A stretch of 58,614 bases of DNA from Lachnospiraceae bacterium (GTDB taxonomy: Bacteria > Bacillota > Clostridia > Lachnospirales > Lachnospiraceae). The notes below the pieces were generated by a model, which saw only the letters and a list, made by a program, of their open reading frames with translations, was not told where the DNA came from and made no database searches. Location of the stretch: assembly GCA_022791975.1 (NCBI GenBank), contig JAAWAC010000004.1, forward strand, positions 1-58,614, read 5' to 3'. Position numbers and translations under genes: made by a program. Positions 16,399 through 25,172 of the stretch are shown piece by piece; position 1 is the first letter of the stretch; each line of letters starts with the position of its first letter.

Positions 16399-18920
16399 TT
16401 CAAATCCACATAGCTGATAAAGAGATTTCCCTGCTCCTGGAAAAATTCCCTGCCATCATTCATTCCCATGCGGGAGATCTCTCCGGTCTCCGGATTCAGG
16501 AGAACGATATTCTGCACATCGTAGCCCACGATCACCACCGCACTGGCAGGCCCGGTAAGGGCCAGCACCGGCTTGCCCTGGCTTACATAATACAAAACCA
16601 TACTCAATTCGCAGCCGGACAGATCCAGAATCCGTTCTTCTAGGTTATTGGCCAAAATGTCATAGGCATTTTGCCCCTGTTCCATGGCTGCACCCACATC
16701 GGGATAAATCCTCTCAAAATTCAGGATTGCTGTCAGGCTCACCAACAGGCTGTTTTCCCCTTCCTTTACATCCCTAGCCTCCATGGCACTCAGCTGAATA
16801 CGGGTCTTGCGGTTGCCTCGGCGCCAGATAATCCTCTGATCCTGGTCTGCCACCACGCCCATGGCTGCGTCTGCTGCCACAATCGCTTCTCTTACAGTGC
16901 TGTAAGATCCTGCCACACCACCCTGTCCGTAAACATAATACCGCTCCATTGGCTCTTTTTCCTCCAGAACTACAGTTCGACTACCCTCAAATACCACCTG
17001 CTTTGGCGTCAGCTTGTTAGGCTCTGTCATATCCTGCCTGTTCTTAAAGGACAGATAGTATTCCCGCTTTTTCTCCCCTCTGCTCTTTGTCCGCAGCAGA
17101 ATTCTTTCCTCTTGCTCCTCAGAGTTATTGGTAATAGGCTCCGGTCGTGCCGGCGTATAGCTGTCATCCGCCTCTTTGGTGACACACTCCAGAAAGATCC
17201 GGTTCTCCTCCATGGAAACGGAAACCACATATTTTCCCTGATCCCCGTACTCAAATTCCCGAATGGTCTGGCCAGTCTCATCCATGATGGATATGCCATA
17301 CATGGGAAAAATTATATTTCCCACCAGATCCTGTCGAATGTCTGCTTGTCTGGCAGAGCCCCAGATAAAATCCGTTCCCATAAAGCCCAGACCCTGCACA
17401 TACTCCCCCTCCCGGGCCTGTATCACTCGTTTTCCCCCCGTGCTCAAATTCAGCAGGTAAATCTCCTTGGCCTGAAACAGGGAATTGCCGTCCTGCCATG
17501 CCATAAAGGTCTGATCCTCTGACAATAGATAGCAATTTTCCGGCAACCCCTCCGCAATGGTACGGCATTCTCTAGTATCCAGATCAAGAAAGTAGATATT
17601 TCCGTCCCAATACAGATACATAGACTCTTCGTTTGTCACATAGGCTAGGTCTCCCAGCTCCTCCTTAAGCACCACATAGGGCTTGCGGCTTTCCAGAAAT
17701 ATCCGTTCTTCCACCGTGTTGGCCACTGCGTCGTACTGATACACGGCGATTCCCGTTTTCCCCTCATGGTTTCCCCGGTTCATATAGCCGTATACCATAA
17801 AATACATGCTGCCCGATTCATCTATATTCATAATCCGGATGTCATGCTCCAGGAATCCGGACCGTGGGTCCCAGCCCTCCCGAAAGCCAAACACATAGGA
17901 CAGATTATTTCGGGCCACATCATAGCTCCACAGCTCCCCGTTCTGGACAAAAGCTACCACGTTCTCTTCCACATTCTTTTTATAGTGAACAGCATCATTG
18001 AGAATTCCCAGCTCCAGCTGATCATCTCCAAAAATGCTGGTGCTTTCATCAAAAATACGATTCACAGTCCTGTGGTAATCCAGCAAATACATGCGCAAAT
18101 CTGTATACCGGACACGGAAGTATTCCTGCACCTGATAATATTCCGTCTCTTGCTCCTCGTTGGCATACTGGGTCACATAGTCCAGCCTGAGGCAGGTGAC
18201 GGAAGGGTCAATCTCCGTAATATAGATCTCTGGCTCCGAATAGGGCTTCATCTCCAGTTGATCCCAGATAATCTGCCGATAGCGGGAATGGATTGTCACC
18301 TTATCCAGGGTATCATTATCCGCGGAGGAATCCGGCTCCAAATATTGGGTAATACTGACCGTATTTTCTTTGTCAAAGGTAGCCTCATGCCAAATCCGGG
18401 CAAATTCCAGGCATTCTTCCAACCGGGTTTCCCCAATATTGGCAATTCGGGTATAGTAGGATATCACCTTTTGATTTCCCGTTTGTACCCGAAGAATCAG
18501 CGCATGCTCCTGCCCCTCATCCAACAAATCCTTGATGGGTAGTTCCGCCTCCAGCTGCCCATCTTTAACGTTAAACTCCACTTCTGTATTTTCCACCAAC
18601 CGGTTGTGATCCAGTGATCGCACCTCATAGAACAGATGTTTTACAGTATTACCATAAAGATCCGCTGATATAGAAAGCTTTCTGTCCTCTGGCAGCGGAA
18701 TCACATCTCCCCTTATAAACTGCCCATCCATTTCCCCCAAATAGCCGTGCATGGTATTGTATTTCTGCCCATTTAAGACTACGGAAAACAGAGGCAGGGT
18801 CGCCTCTGACATGGAATCCATCAGCTCGTTATTTCCCGCCATCATATAATAACCCATCAGGCCTGCTCCCAAAAGGAATGCCAGTATGATGGAAATGATT
18901 TTCAAGATTAATTTTTTCAA
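16395..18920 (-). CDS. Membrane-anchored protein with propeller-like middle and C39-like C-terminus
   Basis: Function unknown. The 841-residue protein has a single N-terminal membrane segment (about 5-27) and is otherwise extracellular. A beta-rich region (about 45-330) leads to repeats of the type ENVVAFVQNGELWSYDV, resembling TolB/WD propeller blades (about 335-600). The C-terminal ~120 residues (GCELSMVLYYVSQGKPVLAL, then ASAVVIVGYD and LLNPETG) look like a C39-type papain-like domain, but the expected catalytic His before VVIVGYD is replaced by Ser-Ala. Translation starts at TTG, with AAGGAGG ten bases upstream. It follows the methyltransferase gene by 27 bases, so the two are probably cotranscribed. 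Confidence 0.7.
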   Translation of the reverse strand: MKKLILKIISIILAFLLGAGLMGYYMMAGNNELMDSMSEATLPLFSVVLNGQKYNTMHGYLGEMDGQFIRGDVIPLPEDRKLSISADLYGNTVKHLFYEVRSLDHNRLVENTEVEFNVKDGQLEAELPIKDLLDEGQEHALILRVQTGNQKVISYYTRIANIGETRLEECLEFARIWHEATFDKENTVSITQYLEPDSSADNDTLDKVTIHSRYRQIIWDQLEMKPYSEPEIYITEIDPSVTCLRLDYVTQYANEEQETEYYQVQEYFRVRYTDLRMYLLDYHRTVNRIFDESTSIFGDDQLELGILNDAVHYKKNVEENVVAFVQNGELWSYDVARNNLSYVFGFREGWDPRSGFLEHDIRIMNIDESGSMYFMVYGYMNRGNHEGKTGIAVYQYDAVANTVEERIFLESRKPYVVLKEELGDLAYVTNEESMYLYWDGNIYFLDLDTRECRTIAEGLPENCYLLSEDQTFMAWQDGNSLFQAKEIYLLNLSTGGKRVIQAREGEYVQGLGFMGTDFIWGSARQADIRQDLVGNIIFPMYGISIMDETGQTIREFEYGDQGKYVVSVSMEENRIFLECVTKEADDSYTPARPEPITNNSEEQEERILLRTKSRGEKKREYYLSFKNRQDMTEPNKLTPKQVVFEGSRTVVLEEKEPMERYYVYGQGGVAGSYSTVREAIVAADAAMGVVADQDQRIIWRRGNRKTRIQLSAMEARDVKEGENSLLVSLTAILNFERIYPDVGAAMEQGQNAYDILANNLEERILDLSGCELSMVLYYVSQGKPVLALTGPASAVVIVGYDVQNIVLLNPETGEISRMGMNDGREFFQEQGNLFISYVDLN

Positions 18921-18947
18921 TCCTGCTGTGCCTCCTTTCTATCGCAC

Positions 18948-20132
18948 TCAGGATGTCCGCATTTGGCATACACTGGCCGTCTCCGGATTTTGCATTAGGA
19001 GCCGCTCCAGGGTTCCTGATATATGCAGGAAGTCTGCACAAGCTTTGTAGCTTTCCCAATTTCCGGATCCCCCAGCTCCTCTTTTCACTGCCCGTATCAA
19101 AACATTCTTTGGCGTATGCTCCATATCAATAAATTCCAAAATCTGAGTCTCATAGCCCTGTTGGCTTAACAGCTCCGCCCGCAAACCGTCCGTGATTAGT
19201 GCAGACATACGCTCTTTTAAAAGTCCATATTTCAAAACCGGATGCAGAATTTCATTTTCCAGCTGGCCGTTGAGCTCATGCTGACAGCAGGGAACCGAAA
19301 GTATCACCTTCGCTCCCCAGGTTACTGCCTGATACAGGGCATAGTCTGTGGCCGTATCACAGGCATGAAGGGTTACCACCATATCCACCGGGCCCGAGGC
19401 CTTATAGTTCGCCACATCCCCCAGCCAAAAATGCAGCTTTTCATAGCCATATGTTTCACTGAGCCGATTGCAGCTTTCAATCACATCCTCCTTTAAATCC
19501 AGTCCGATGATCCGCACATCCATCTGGCGCACCTTATGCAAATACTCATACATGGCAAAGGTGAGATAGGATTTTCCGCACCCAAAGTCTAAAATAGTCA
19601 CTTCCCGGTCTTTTGGCAGCTCCGCCCGGATATCCTCAATAAATTCCAGAAACCGGTTTATCTGCCGGAATTTATCATACTTGGCATGTACCACTCGTCC
19701 CTCTGGCGTCATGACACCCAGATCCACCAGAAAGGGAACTGGCTTCCCCTCTTCCAAAATATACCGTTTCCTTCTATTATGCTCCAGCCGCCCCTGTTTT
19801 ACACAGCCTCGCTGCAGCTTTTTCTTTATGGTCACCTTTCCCTTTTTGCTCACCAGCACTGTAGCCGAGATGGTCTGGCTCTCCAGCTGCAGCTGCCGAA
19901 AGCTTTTCTCCATCCAATCCAAAATCTGTACAGTCAAATCCTCAGCCCTCCAGTTTTCATGAAACACTTTTGGTCCAATGATCTGTTCTGTCTGAAAGCG
20001 AAGCTCCCCCTTTAAAATCACCGGCCGAAGCTTAATCTTACTGCTGCTTTGACCACTGCGAGGATTGCTGATCACCACCTGCATCAGCTGTCTATTTAAT
20101 TGTTCCTTTAACAGGCTCTCCAATTTTTCCAT
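18948..20132 (-). CDS. SAM-dependent methyltransferase (Methyltransf_32-like, probable RNA target)
   Basis: A 394-residue cytoplasmic protein. The N-terminal ~140 residues are basic and of unknown fold. The class I methyltransferase domain follows, with KYDKFRQINRFLEF, the SAM-binding DFGCGKSYLT, GLDLK, LGDV and the signatures THACDTATD and PCCQHEL. These are typical of the PF13679 group, which includes tRNA and rRNA methyltransferase relatives. The PCC motif suggests a nucleic-acid base target, but none can be named. GGAGGG lies 11 bases before the start. It is likely cotranscribed with the anchored propeller-like protein, without an obvious functional link. Confidence 0.75.
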   Translation of the reverse strand: MEKLESLLKEQLNRQLMQVVISNPRSGQSSSKIKLRPVILKGELRFQTEQIIGPKVFHENWRAEDLTVQILDWMEKSFRQLQLESQTISATVLVSKKGKVTIKKKLQRGCVKQGRLEHNRRKRYILEEGKPVPFLVDLGVMTPEGRVVHAKYDKFRQINRFLEFIEDIRAELPKDREVTILDFGCGKSYLTFAMYEYLHKVRQMDVRIIGLDLKEDVIESCNRLSETYGYEKLHFWLGDVANYKASGPVDMVVTLHACDTATDYALYQAVTWGAKVILSVPCCQHELNGQLENEILHPVLKYGLLKERMSALITDGLRAELLSQQGYETQILEFIDMEHTPKNVLIRAVKRGAGGSGNWESYKACADFLHISGTLERLLMQNPETASVCQMRTS

Positions 20133-20256
20133 TTATAAATTGCCCTCCGCGAAATCTTCGGGATCATTTACCACGCCCTGGGGCGTATTCTGTTTCCAGT
20201 TTATTCTAACATTCTTTACAGGCAAAGTCTACCGTCAATCCAGGAAACGCCAAAAA

Positions 20257-20282
20257 GCCGGAAAGCTTCCACACTCTCCGGC
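20257..20282 (-). terminator. Terminator after the 140-aa unknown gene
   Basis: On the minus strand a 9-bp stem (GCCGGAGAG with CTTTCCGGC) is followed immediately by TTTTT (20256-20252), about 40 bases past the stop at 20324. Confidence 0.85.
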
Positions 20283-20323
20283 CCTGCCTTCTTCCCTCCT
20301 CGGCCAGGCACATTCTTCCCCTT

Positions 20324-20746
20324 TTAATATAGCCAGTTGCACCGCCTATCTCTTCTGCGGCAACGTCTCTGATACATCTCATTAAGCAGCATAACGGTAA
20401 TCAGATCGTGAAGCCATTCCCGATTGGAGTCTACGCTTTGCATCATCATATCCTCCTCCAGATTCCGCTTATCCACCTGATCATAGATCCGGCGACAAAC
20501 CCGTCGGATCTGCAGCTGGTCCGGATACTCATCAAACATAAAGCTGCCATCATACTCCATCCGGTCGCATTCTTCCTCTACCAGTGGTTGAATTTGTCTA
20601 GCCAGGGCTGGATACAGTTCTTGCACCCGTTTTTGATCCTTCTCTTTTTCCTCCTCCCATGGACACATAGGGCAAAAAGGATAGACCGGATAAACTCCCG
20701 CAGCCGGAATGGACCCCCGCATATATTTTTCATAATAAGGATTCAT
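20324..20746 (-). CDS. Protein of unknown function (140 aa, Pro/Tyr/Cys-rich start, basic end)
   Basis: Not recognised. The N-terminus carries YPVYPFCPMCPW, giving a C-x-x-C pair flanked by aromatic and proline residues. The middle is acidic and helical (LEEDMMMQSVDSN), and the C-terminus is strongly basic (RRCRRRDRRCNWLY). The N-terminal style recalls clostridial sporulation or coat-associated small proteins, which is only an impression. AGGAGA lies five to six bases before the start at 20746; 31 extra upstream codons have no such support. It ends at a strong terminator. Confidence 0.7.
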   Translation of the reverse strand: MNPYYEKYMRGSIPAAGVYPVYPFCPMCPWEEEKEKDQKRVQELYPALARQIQPLVEEECDRMEYDGSFMFDEYPDQLQIRRVCRRIYDQVDKRNLEEDMMMQSVDSNREWLHDLITVMLLNEMYQRRCRRRDRRCNWLY

Positions 20747-20904
20747 AAAAATCTCCTTTTTGTTTACTATATGCGAGTGGCTCCGATTGGTGTCAGAACT
20801 TCCCCTCCCTTTGCCCATGCCTTTCTTTTCTTCTGTCACATTCTCTGTGGTTTCCGGTGGCGACTCTTACCTGCTTCTGCCAATCCCCTCTTGCCAATCT
20901 CTTT

Positions 20905-22374
20905 TCAGCTCAAAGCCTTCTCCAGCTCCTCCACCACAATGCGTAAGGCTTTCAGACGGGCGTATCGCTTATCCACGGACTCCAGCACATGCCAGGGGGC
21001 ATAGGTGGTGCTGGTTTTTTGAATCATTTCATCCACTGCGGTCTCATACAAATCCCATTTTTCCCGGTTCCGCCAGTCCTCATCGGTGATTTTCCACTGC
21101 TTTTCCGGGGTATTTTGCCGCTCCTGGAATCGTAAAAGCTGAGTATCCTTATCGATCTGCACCCAGAATTTCAGGATTACCGCTCCCCAGTTAGCCAGCT
21201 CCTTCTCAAACTCATTGATCTCATGGTAGGCCCGCTGCCAATCATTCTGGCTGCAAAAGCCCTCCAATCGCTCCACCATAACCCGACCATACCAGCTCCT
21301 GTCAAACACTGCAATATGGCCGGTCTTTGGCAGACGAGTCCAAAATCGCCACAGATAATGCCGGGCCTTCTCATGGGGCTCCGGACTGGCAATGGGATAT
21401 ACCTCAAAGCCCCGAGGGTCCAGAGCCTCTGTCAGGCGCTTGATATTTCCTCCCTTTCCAGCTGCGTCCCAGCCCTCATACACAATCACCACCGGAACCC
21501 GCTTCCGGTACAGCCGATTATGAAGCTCTCCCAGACGTTCCTGCAAAGTCTTAAGCTCTTCCCTGTAGGTTTCCTCCTCCACGGTTTTATCCAGAGGAAT
21601 CTCTGAGAGCTTAGACATTTTTGCCAGTGGGAATACATTGGGTAAAAGCGGGACAGCTAAAGCCTTATTTTGCAGAGCAATCTCAATGCCACTGTTGAGA
21701 ATCTCCAATACTTGCAGCTGCGCCCACTTCCGATTCTGAGCATCAATCACATACCAGGGCGCGCTGGGCATATGGGTGTCCTCCAAATACCGGTCAAACA
21801 CCTCTAAGCATTTATGATAATGCTTTTCCTGCCACTTATCATAGCTGCTTACCCTCCATTTCGTATCCTTCTCAGCCAAAAGTCCTTCGATACGTTTTTT
21901 CTGCTCCTGCCTGGAAATATGGAAAAAGAATTTCAGCACCAGATAACCATTGTCTGTAAGCTGCCTCTCAAAGCTTTTTATGCTTTCCAGCCGCTCCCCA
22001 TAGCGCTTATCCTCCAATTCCCCCCGAAGCCGTTCCCGCGTCACCTCATCCATCCACCCGGAATCCAGAAACTGGAACTTTCCTGCCTCCGGTAGCCTAG
22101 AAAAATGGCGACATAAAAAGGGCTTTCTCAGCTCCTCCTCCGTGGGAATATCCATGGTGGCCACCTTGAAAAAACGGGGATCGATATTGCGGATCACCTT
22201 TCCAATGACGCTTCCCTTTCCGGCTGTTCCCCAGCCCTCCATGAGCACAAGCACTGGCAGTTTATGCTCCTTTAGCTGCATTTGGTACACGGACAGCTGT
22301 TCTCTGGCTGCGTCCAGTCTCCGCTTAAGCTCCTCTTCCCCGGGTCTCTCCGGCACCTGATATTGCTTTAGCAT
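20905..22374 (-). CDS. pap: Polyphosphate:AMP phosphotransferase (two PPK2 domains)
   Basis: Transfers phosphate from polyphosphate to AMP, giving ADP. The 489-residue protein is a tandem of two PPK2-type domains, the class II arrangement. Both keep a P-loop (GWGTAGKGS at about 47-55 and GWDAAGKGG at about 301-309). The second has an intact Walker B-like DRSWYGR (Asp358). In the first the corresponding stretch is LDSGWMDE, so the C-terminal half is probably the catalytic one, as known for this class. AAAGGAG before 22374 decides the start over 22398. It lies 53 bases after the histidine kinase gene in the same direction. Confidence 0.9.
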   Translation of the reverse strand: MLKQYQVPERPGEEELKRRLDAAREQLSVYQMQLKEHKLPVLVLMEGWGTAGKGSVIGKVIRNIDPRFFKVATMDIPTEEELRKPFLCRHFSRLPEAGKFQFLDSGWMDEVTRERLRGELEDKRYGERLESIKSFERQLTDNGYLVLKFFFHISRQEQKKRIEGLLAEKDTKWRVSSYDKWQEKHYHKCLEVFDRYLEDTHMPSAPWYVIDAQNRKWAQLQVLEILNSGIEIALQNKALAVPLLPNVFPLAKMSKLSEIPLDKTVEEETYREELKTLQERLGELHNRLYRKRVPVVIVYEGWDAAGKGGNIKRLTEALDPRGFEVYPIASPEPHEKARHYLWRFWTRLPKTGHIAVFDRSWYGRVMVERLEGFCSQNDWQRAYHEINEFEKELANWGAVILKFWVQIDKDTQLLRFQERQNTPEKQWKITDEDWRNREKWDLYETAVDEMIQKTSTTYAPWHVLESVDKRYARLKALRIVVEELEKALS

Positions 22375-22427
22375 GCGAAAACTCCTTTCTTCCTTCATGA
22401 CTTATAATGTTTGCTCTTTTCCTTCTA

Positions 22428-23771
22428 TTATACGTGAACTTTTCTTTTGTGGATAGACTGTTCCAATAAATTCCCCCTGCTTCCCAAGGGAAAAACCATC
22501 TCAAAACAAATTACATTCTCCTCCCTCTTAGCTCCAAGGCTCCCCCCATGGAGCTCTGCAATCCGCTTTGCGATAGATAGCCCCAACCCGGAGCTTTCCC
22601 TGTCACTTCGGGAAACATCCCCTCGATAGCTTCTATCGAACAAACGTTCTATATCCAACATTTCTCCCTCCTCCAAATCGTTAGATATGGAGATCCTAAA
22701 TTTCCTTTCCCCCTCCTGTATCTGGACTTGAGAAAAAATCTCCACACAGCCGCCCTTTTTTGTATATTTCCCTGTATTGTCAAAAAGATTTTGCATAGCC
22801 CGGGCTAGCGTCTCTGTGTCCCCCTCCATCCAGGCCTCCTCCACTGTCAGATTCTTTTCCACCTGAAGTCCCAATCCTTCATATAAGATAGAATACTCCT
22901 CCGCCATATGGCAAAAAAGGGCCGCTCCATCTATTCTTTCAAATTTCAGCCGGATATCCTGGCTCTCTAGCTTTGTTAACGTAAACAGCTCATTTATCAG
23001 ATGATGAAGCCCCTGAAGCCTGCGCTCCACCACACCCATATATGCAAGCCTCTCCGGGCCTTCGGCTTGGCTCTGCTTTAAGAGCTCCACATACCCTATA
23101 ATGGAAGTCAAAGGCCCCCGCAAATCATGAGAAACATTGGTAATCAGTTCCTTCTTTCTCTGCTCCAACTGCTTCTCGTACTCCTCCCTTTTAAAGAGCT
23201 CCTCTGACATATGATTGATGCTGATGCACAAATCCGCCAGCTCATCCTCCCCATACACGGGAATCTGGCCTCCAAAACCGCTGCTCTCCATTTTTTTCAC
23301 TTCCCTGACCAGTAATCCAATATAAGCAATTTTCTTTTTCGTAATACAGGAAAAAATAAAAGCGAACGCAGCTATGAGAAATGCAAACAACAGATAACTC
23401 AGATGATACTGGATAAGCATCCCCGGATTGGTTTCAAAAAAATGCTTCATCCATTCCATGGTCAGAACGCGGCTGGCCGGCCACATAATCAAATACAACA
23501 ATAAGATCACCCCTGCGGAAGAAACCAAAACCGCCTTTAAATAATAAGAAGTCAAGCTTCGCTTTTTACTGGCCCAAAACCATCGGACTGTGAGAAGAAA
23601 GACTCCCACAGCCAAAATACCAATAATAATTTCTATTATTGTTCCCGCTAGTGCAGAAGCCTCTGGAAAAAGGAAATTGCGGATAATCCGCCCCTCTGTT
23701 ATCACAAAATTTCCGGCCAGAAACCCCACAATGCAACCACTAATGCCGCTTAAGATCCGCTTATTACTCAT
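22428..23771 (-). CDS. Two-component sensor histidine kinase
   Basis: Membrane sensor that phosphorylates the adjacent regulator. The 447-residue protein has about four membrane segments (roughly 7-24, 43-63, 80-97, 121-142), with a short outside loop between the last two, then a HAMP-like linker and a HisKA domain with His215 in NVSHDLRGPL. The ATPase domain has NLFDNTGKYT as N box and SSGLGLSIAKR as G box. The small extracellular surface suggests a membrane or envelope signal rather than a large ligand. It overlaps the regulator gene by four bases (ATGA). Confidence 0.92.
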   Translation of the reverse strand: MSNKRILSGISGCIVGFLAGNFVITEGRIIRNFLFPEASALAGTIIEIIIGILAVGVFLLTVRWFWASKKRSLTSYYLKAVLVSSAGVILLLYLIMWPASRVLTMEWMKHFFETNPGMLIQYHLSYLLFAFLIAAFAFIFSCITKKKIAYIGLLVREVKKMESSGFGGQIPVYGEDELADLCISINHMSEELFKREEYEKQLEQRKKELITNVSHDLRGPLTSIIGYVELLKQSQAEGPERLAYMGVVERRLQGLHHLINELFTLTKLESQDIRLKFERIDGAALFCHMAEEYSILYEGLGLQVEKNLTVEEAWMEGDTETLARAMQNLFDNTGKYTKKGGCVEIFSQVQIQEGERKFRISISNDLEEGEMLDIERLFDRSYRGDVSRSDRESSGLGLSIAKRIAELHGGSLGAKREENVICFEMVFPLGSRGNLLEQSIHKRKVHV

Positions 23772-24454
23772 AGCCGGTACCCTCTGCCCCAGACCGTCTG
23801 AATATATGTGCCAGCTTCCCCACCAGCCTCCCGAAGCTTATTTCTGAGATTGGATATATGCATCATAACTGCACTCTCCGCAGAATAAAATGGTTCATGC
23901 CATACATGCTCGTAAATTTGTGTCATAGACAAAACCAAACCCTTATTTTCCATAAGATATCTCAGAATATCATATTCCTTTCCTGTGAGGCGAAGCTCTT
24001 TACCGTTAAACCATACCTGTCGCTGCCGAGTATCCAACAGCAAGTCCTGGTACTGGAGCATAGAATTCCCTGAATCCCTTCCCCCATACTGCTGATATCG
24101 ACGAAGCTGTGCCTTTACCCGGGAAATCAGCTGCACAGGATGAAAAGGCTTGGTGATATAATCATCTCCACCAGCCATTAGCCCCTGCACAATGTCCATG
24201 TCCTCCACCTTGGCAGACATAAAAATAATAGGCATTTTGGCATTCTCCCGAATCTTCATACAGGCCTCAATGCCATCCATCCCCGGCATCATAATATCCA
24301 GTAAAATCAACGAAATTCTATATTCCCTTAAAATCTCCAGGGCCCTGGATGCATGGTCACACTTTATAAACCGAAATCCCTCATTTTCCAGATAAATTCC
24401 CAGCATATTGCGGATGTCCTCATCATCATCCACAATCAGGATATAATCCTCCAC
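23768..24454 (-). CDS. OmpR/PhoB-family response regulator
   Basis: A 228-residue DNA-binding regulator. The receiver domain has the acidic pocket DDDED, phosphoacceptor Asp53 in LLDIMMPGMDG and Lys in ITKPFHP. The winged-helix C-terminus carries LRLTGKEYDILRYLMEN and VWGRGYRL. Translation begins at GTG and lies inside the last 29 bases of the methyltransferase gene, with AGGAAGGG upstream, so expression is linked to it. Its partner kinase follows with a 4-base overlap. Confidence 0.93.
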   Translation of the reverse strand: MEDYILIVDDDEDIRNMLGIYLENEGFRFIKCDHASRALEILREYRISLILLDIMMPGMDGIEACMKIRENAKMPIIFMSAKVEDMDIVQGLMAGGDDYITKPFHPVQLISRVKAQLRRYQQYGGRDSGNSMLQYQDLLLDTRQRQVWFNGKELRLTGKEYDILRYLMENKGLVLSMTQIYEHVWHEPFYSAESAVMMHISNLRNKLREAGGEAGTYIQTVWGRGYRL

Positions 24455-25031
24455 CTGTTTCCCTACCCTTCCTTTTCTTATCCACCTTCATGACTAGAAC
24501 ATAAGCTGGCGGAAGATTCCAAAATGCCAGTCCGCAGCCTATAAGCCTGAAATACTCCTGAAATAGCCCCTTTTTTAGTAGGCTGTACTGAAAAGTAATA
24601 AAAGTTCCTCCCTTTCCCAAAATCTTCTGGGTATTGGCAAATATCTCTGCTGTGATCTCTCCTGGAAGAGAGGTAAAGGGAAGACCAGATACAATATAAT
24701 CTGCCTGCGAATAGCCAAGCTTTGTCAGATACGTCCTTCCATGCTCTGCCCCTCCCTGTATAATGGAAACGTTTTTATCTCCCCCGTAGATCTCCTCAAG
24801 CCTACGACAAAACTGCGGATTCTGCTCAATCAAAATCAGTGCTGTATCCTTTTTCTTTCGCTTTACCAGCTCCCTGGTAAACGCTCCCAACCCTGGACCA
24901 TATTCTACAATGCAGGAAGCTCTTGAAAAATCTATGGGCTCCATCATTTTCCTCGCAAGGCACGAACTGCTGGGCGCCACTGCACCAATAGTCCTGGGAT
25001 TTTTCAAAAACTGCATAATAAATGAAACCAT
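24426..25031 (-). CDS. PmtA-like SAM methyltransferase
   Basis: A 201-residue class I methyltransferase of the phospholipid N-methyltransferase/KsgA-like type. It shows KNPRTIGAVAPSSSCLARKM at the start, EYGPGLGAFTREL for SAM binding, LIEQNPQF and SGLPFTSLP in the position of the KsgA NLPY motif. The GLPF form and the PSS motif favour the PmtA-like branch over rRNA dimethylases. A lipid or other small amine could be the substrate. It is first in a unit with the response regulator and kinase, overlapping the regulator by 29 bases, which suggests a role in an envelope response. A perfect TATAAT lies 28 bases upstream. Confidence 0.72.
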   Translation of the reverse strand: MVSFIMQFLKNPRTIGAVAPSSSCLARKMMEPIDFSRASCIVEYGPGLGAFTRELVKRKKKDTALILIEQNPQFCRRLEEIYGGDKNVSIIQGGAEHGRTYLTKLGYSQADYIVSGLPFTSLPGEITAEIFANTQKILGKGGTFITFQYSLLKKGLFQEYFRLIGCGLAFWNLPPAYVLVMKVDKKRKGRETGGGLYPDCG

Positions 25032-25058
25032 TTTTCCTCATCTCCGTTTTTATTTGAG

Positions 25059-25113
25059 ATTATAGAATCCACTTATCAAGCAGCCTCTAAAAAAATCCTA
25101 AAGCTTTCTTTAG
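25059..25113 (-). promoter_or_regulatory. Promoter and dyad upstream of the methyltransferase-two-component unit
   Basis: A perfect -10 TATAAT (25059-25064, minus strand) without a good -35. About 35 bases upstream is the perfect inverted repeat CTAAAG-N4-CTTTAG (25098-25113), a possible activator site that would explain the missing -35. Autoregulation by the response regulator is a guess. Confidence 0.4.
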
Positions 25114-25122
25114 ATTTGTAAA

Positions 25123-25166
25123 GGAAGAGCCCCTATCCCGCCAAACGGCCGAATAAAGGCTCTCCC
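25123..25166 (-). terminator. Terminator of the V-ATPase operon
   Basis: A 9-bp stem (GGGAGAGCC with GGCTCTTCC on the minus strand) closes a larger loop that may hold its own small hairpin, followed by TTTAC. It begins 7 bases after the ntpD stop codon. Confidence 0.65.
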
Positions 25167-25172
25167 TCCTGT

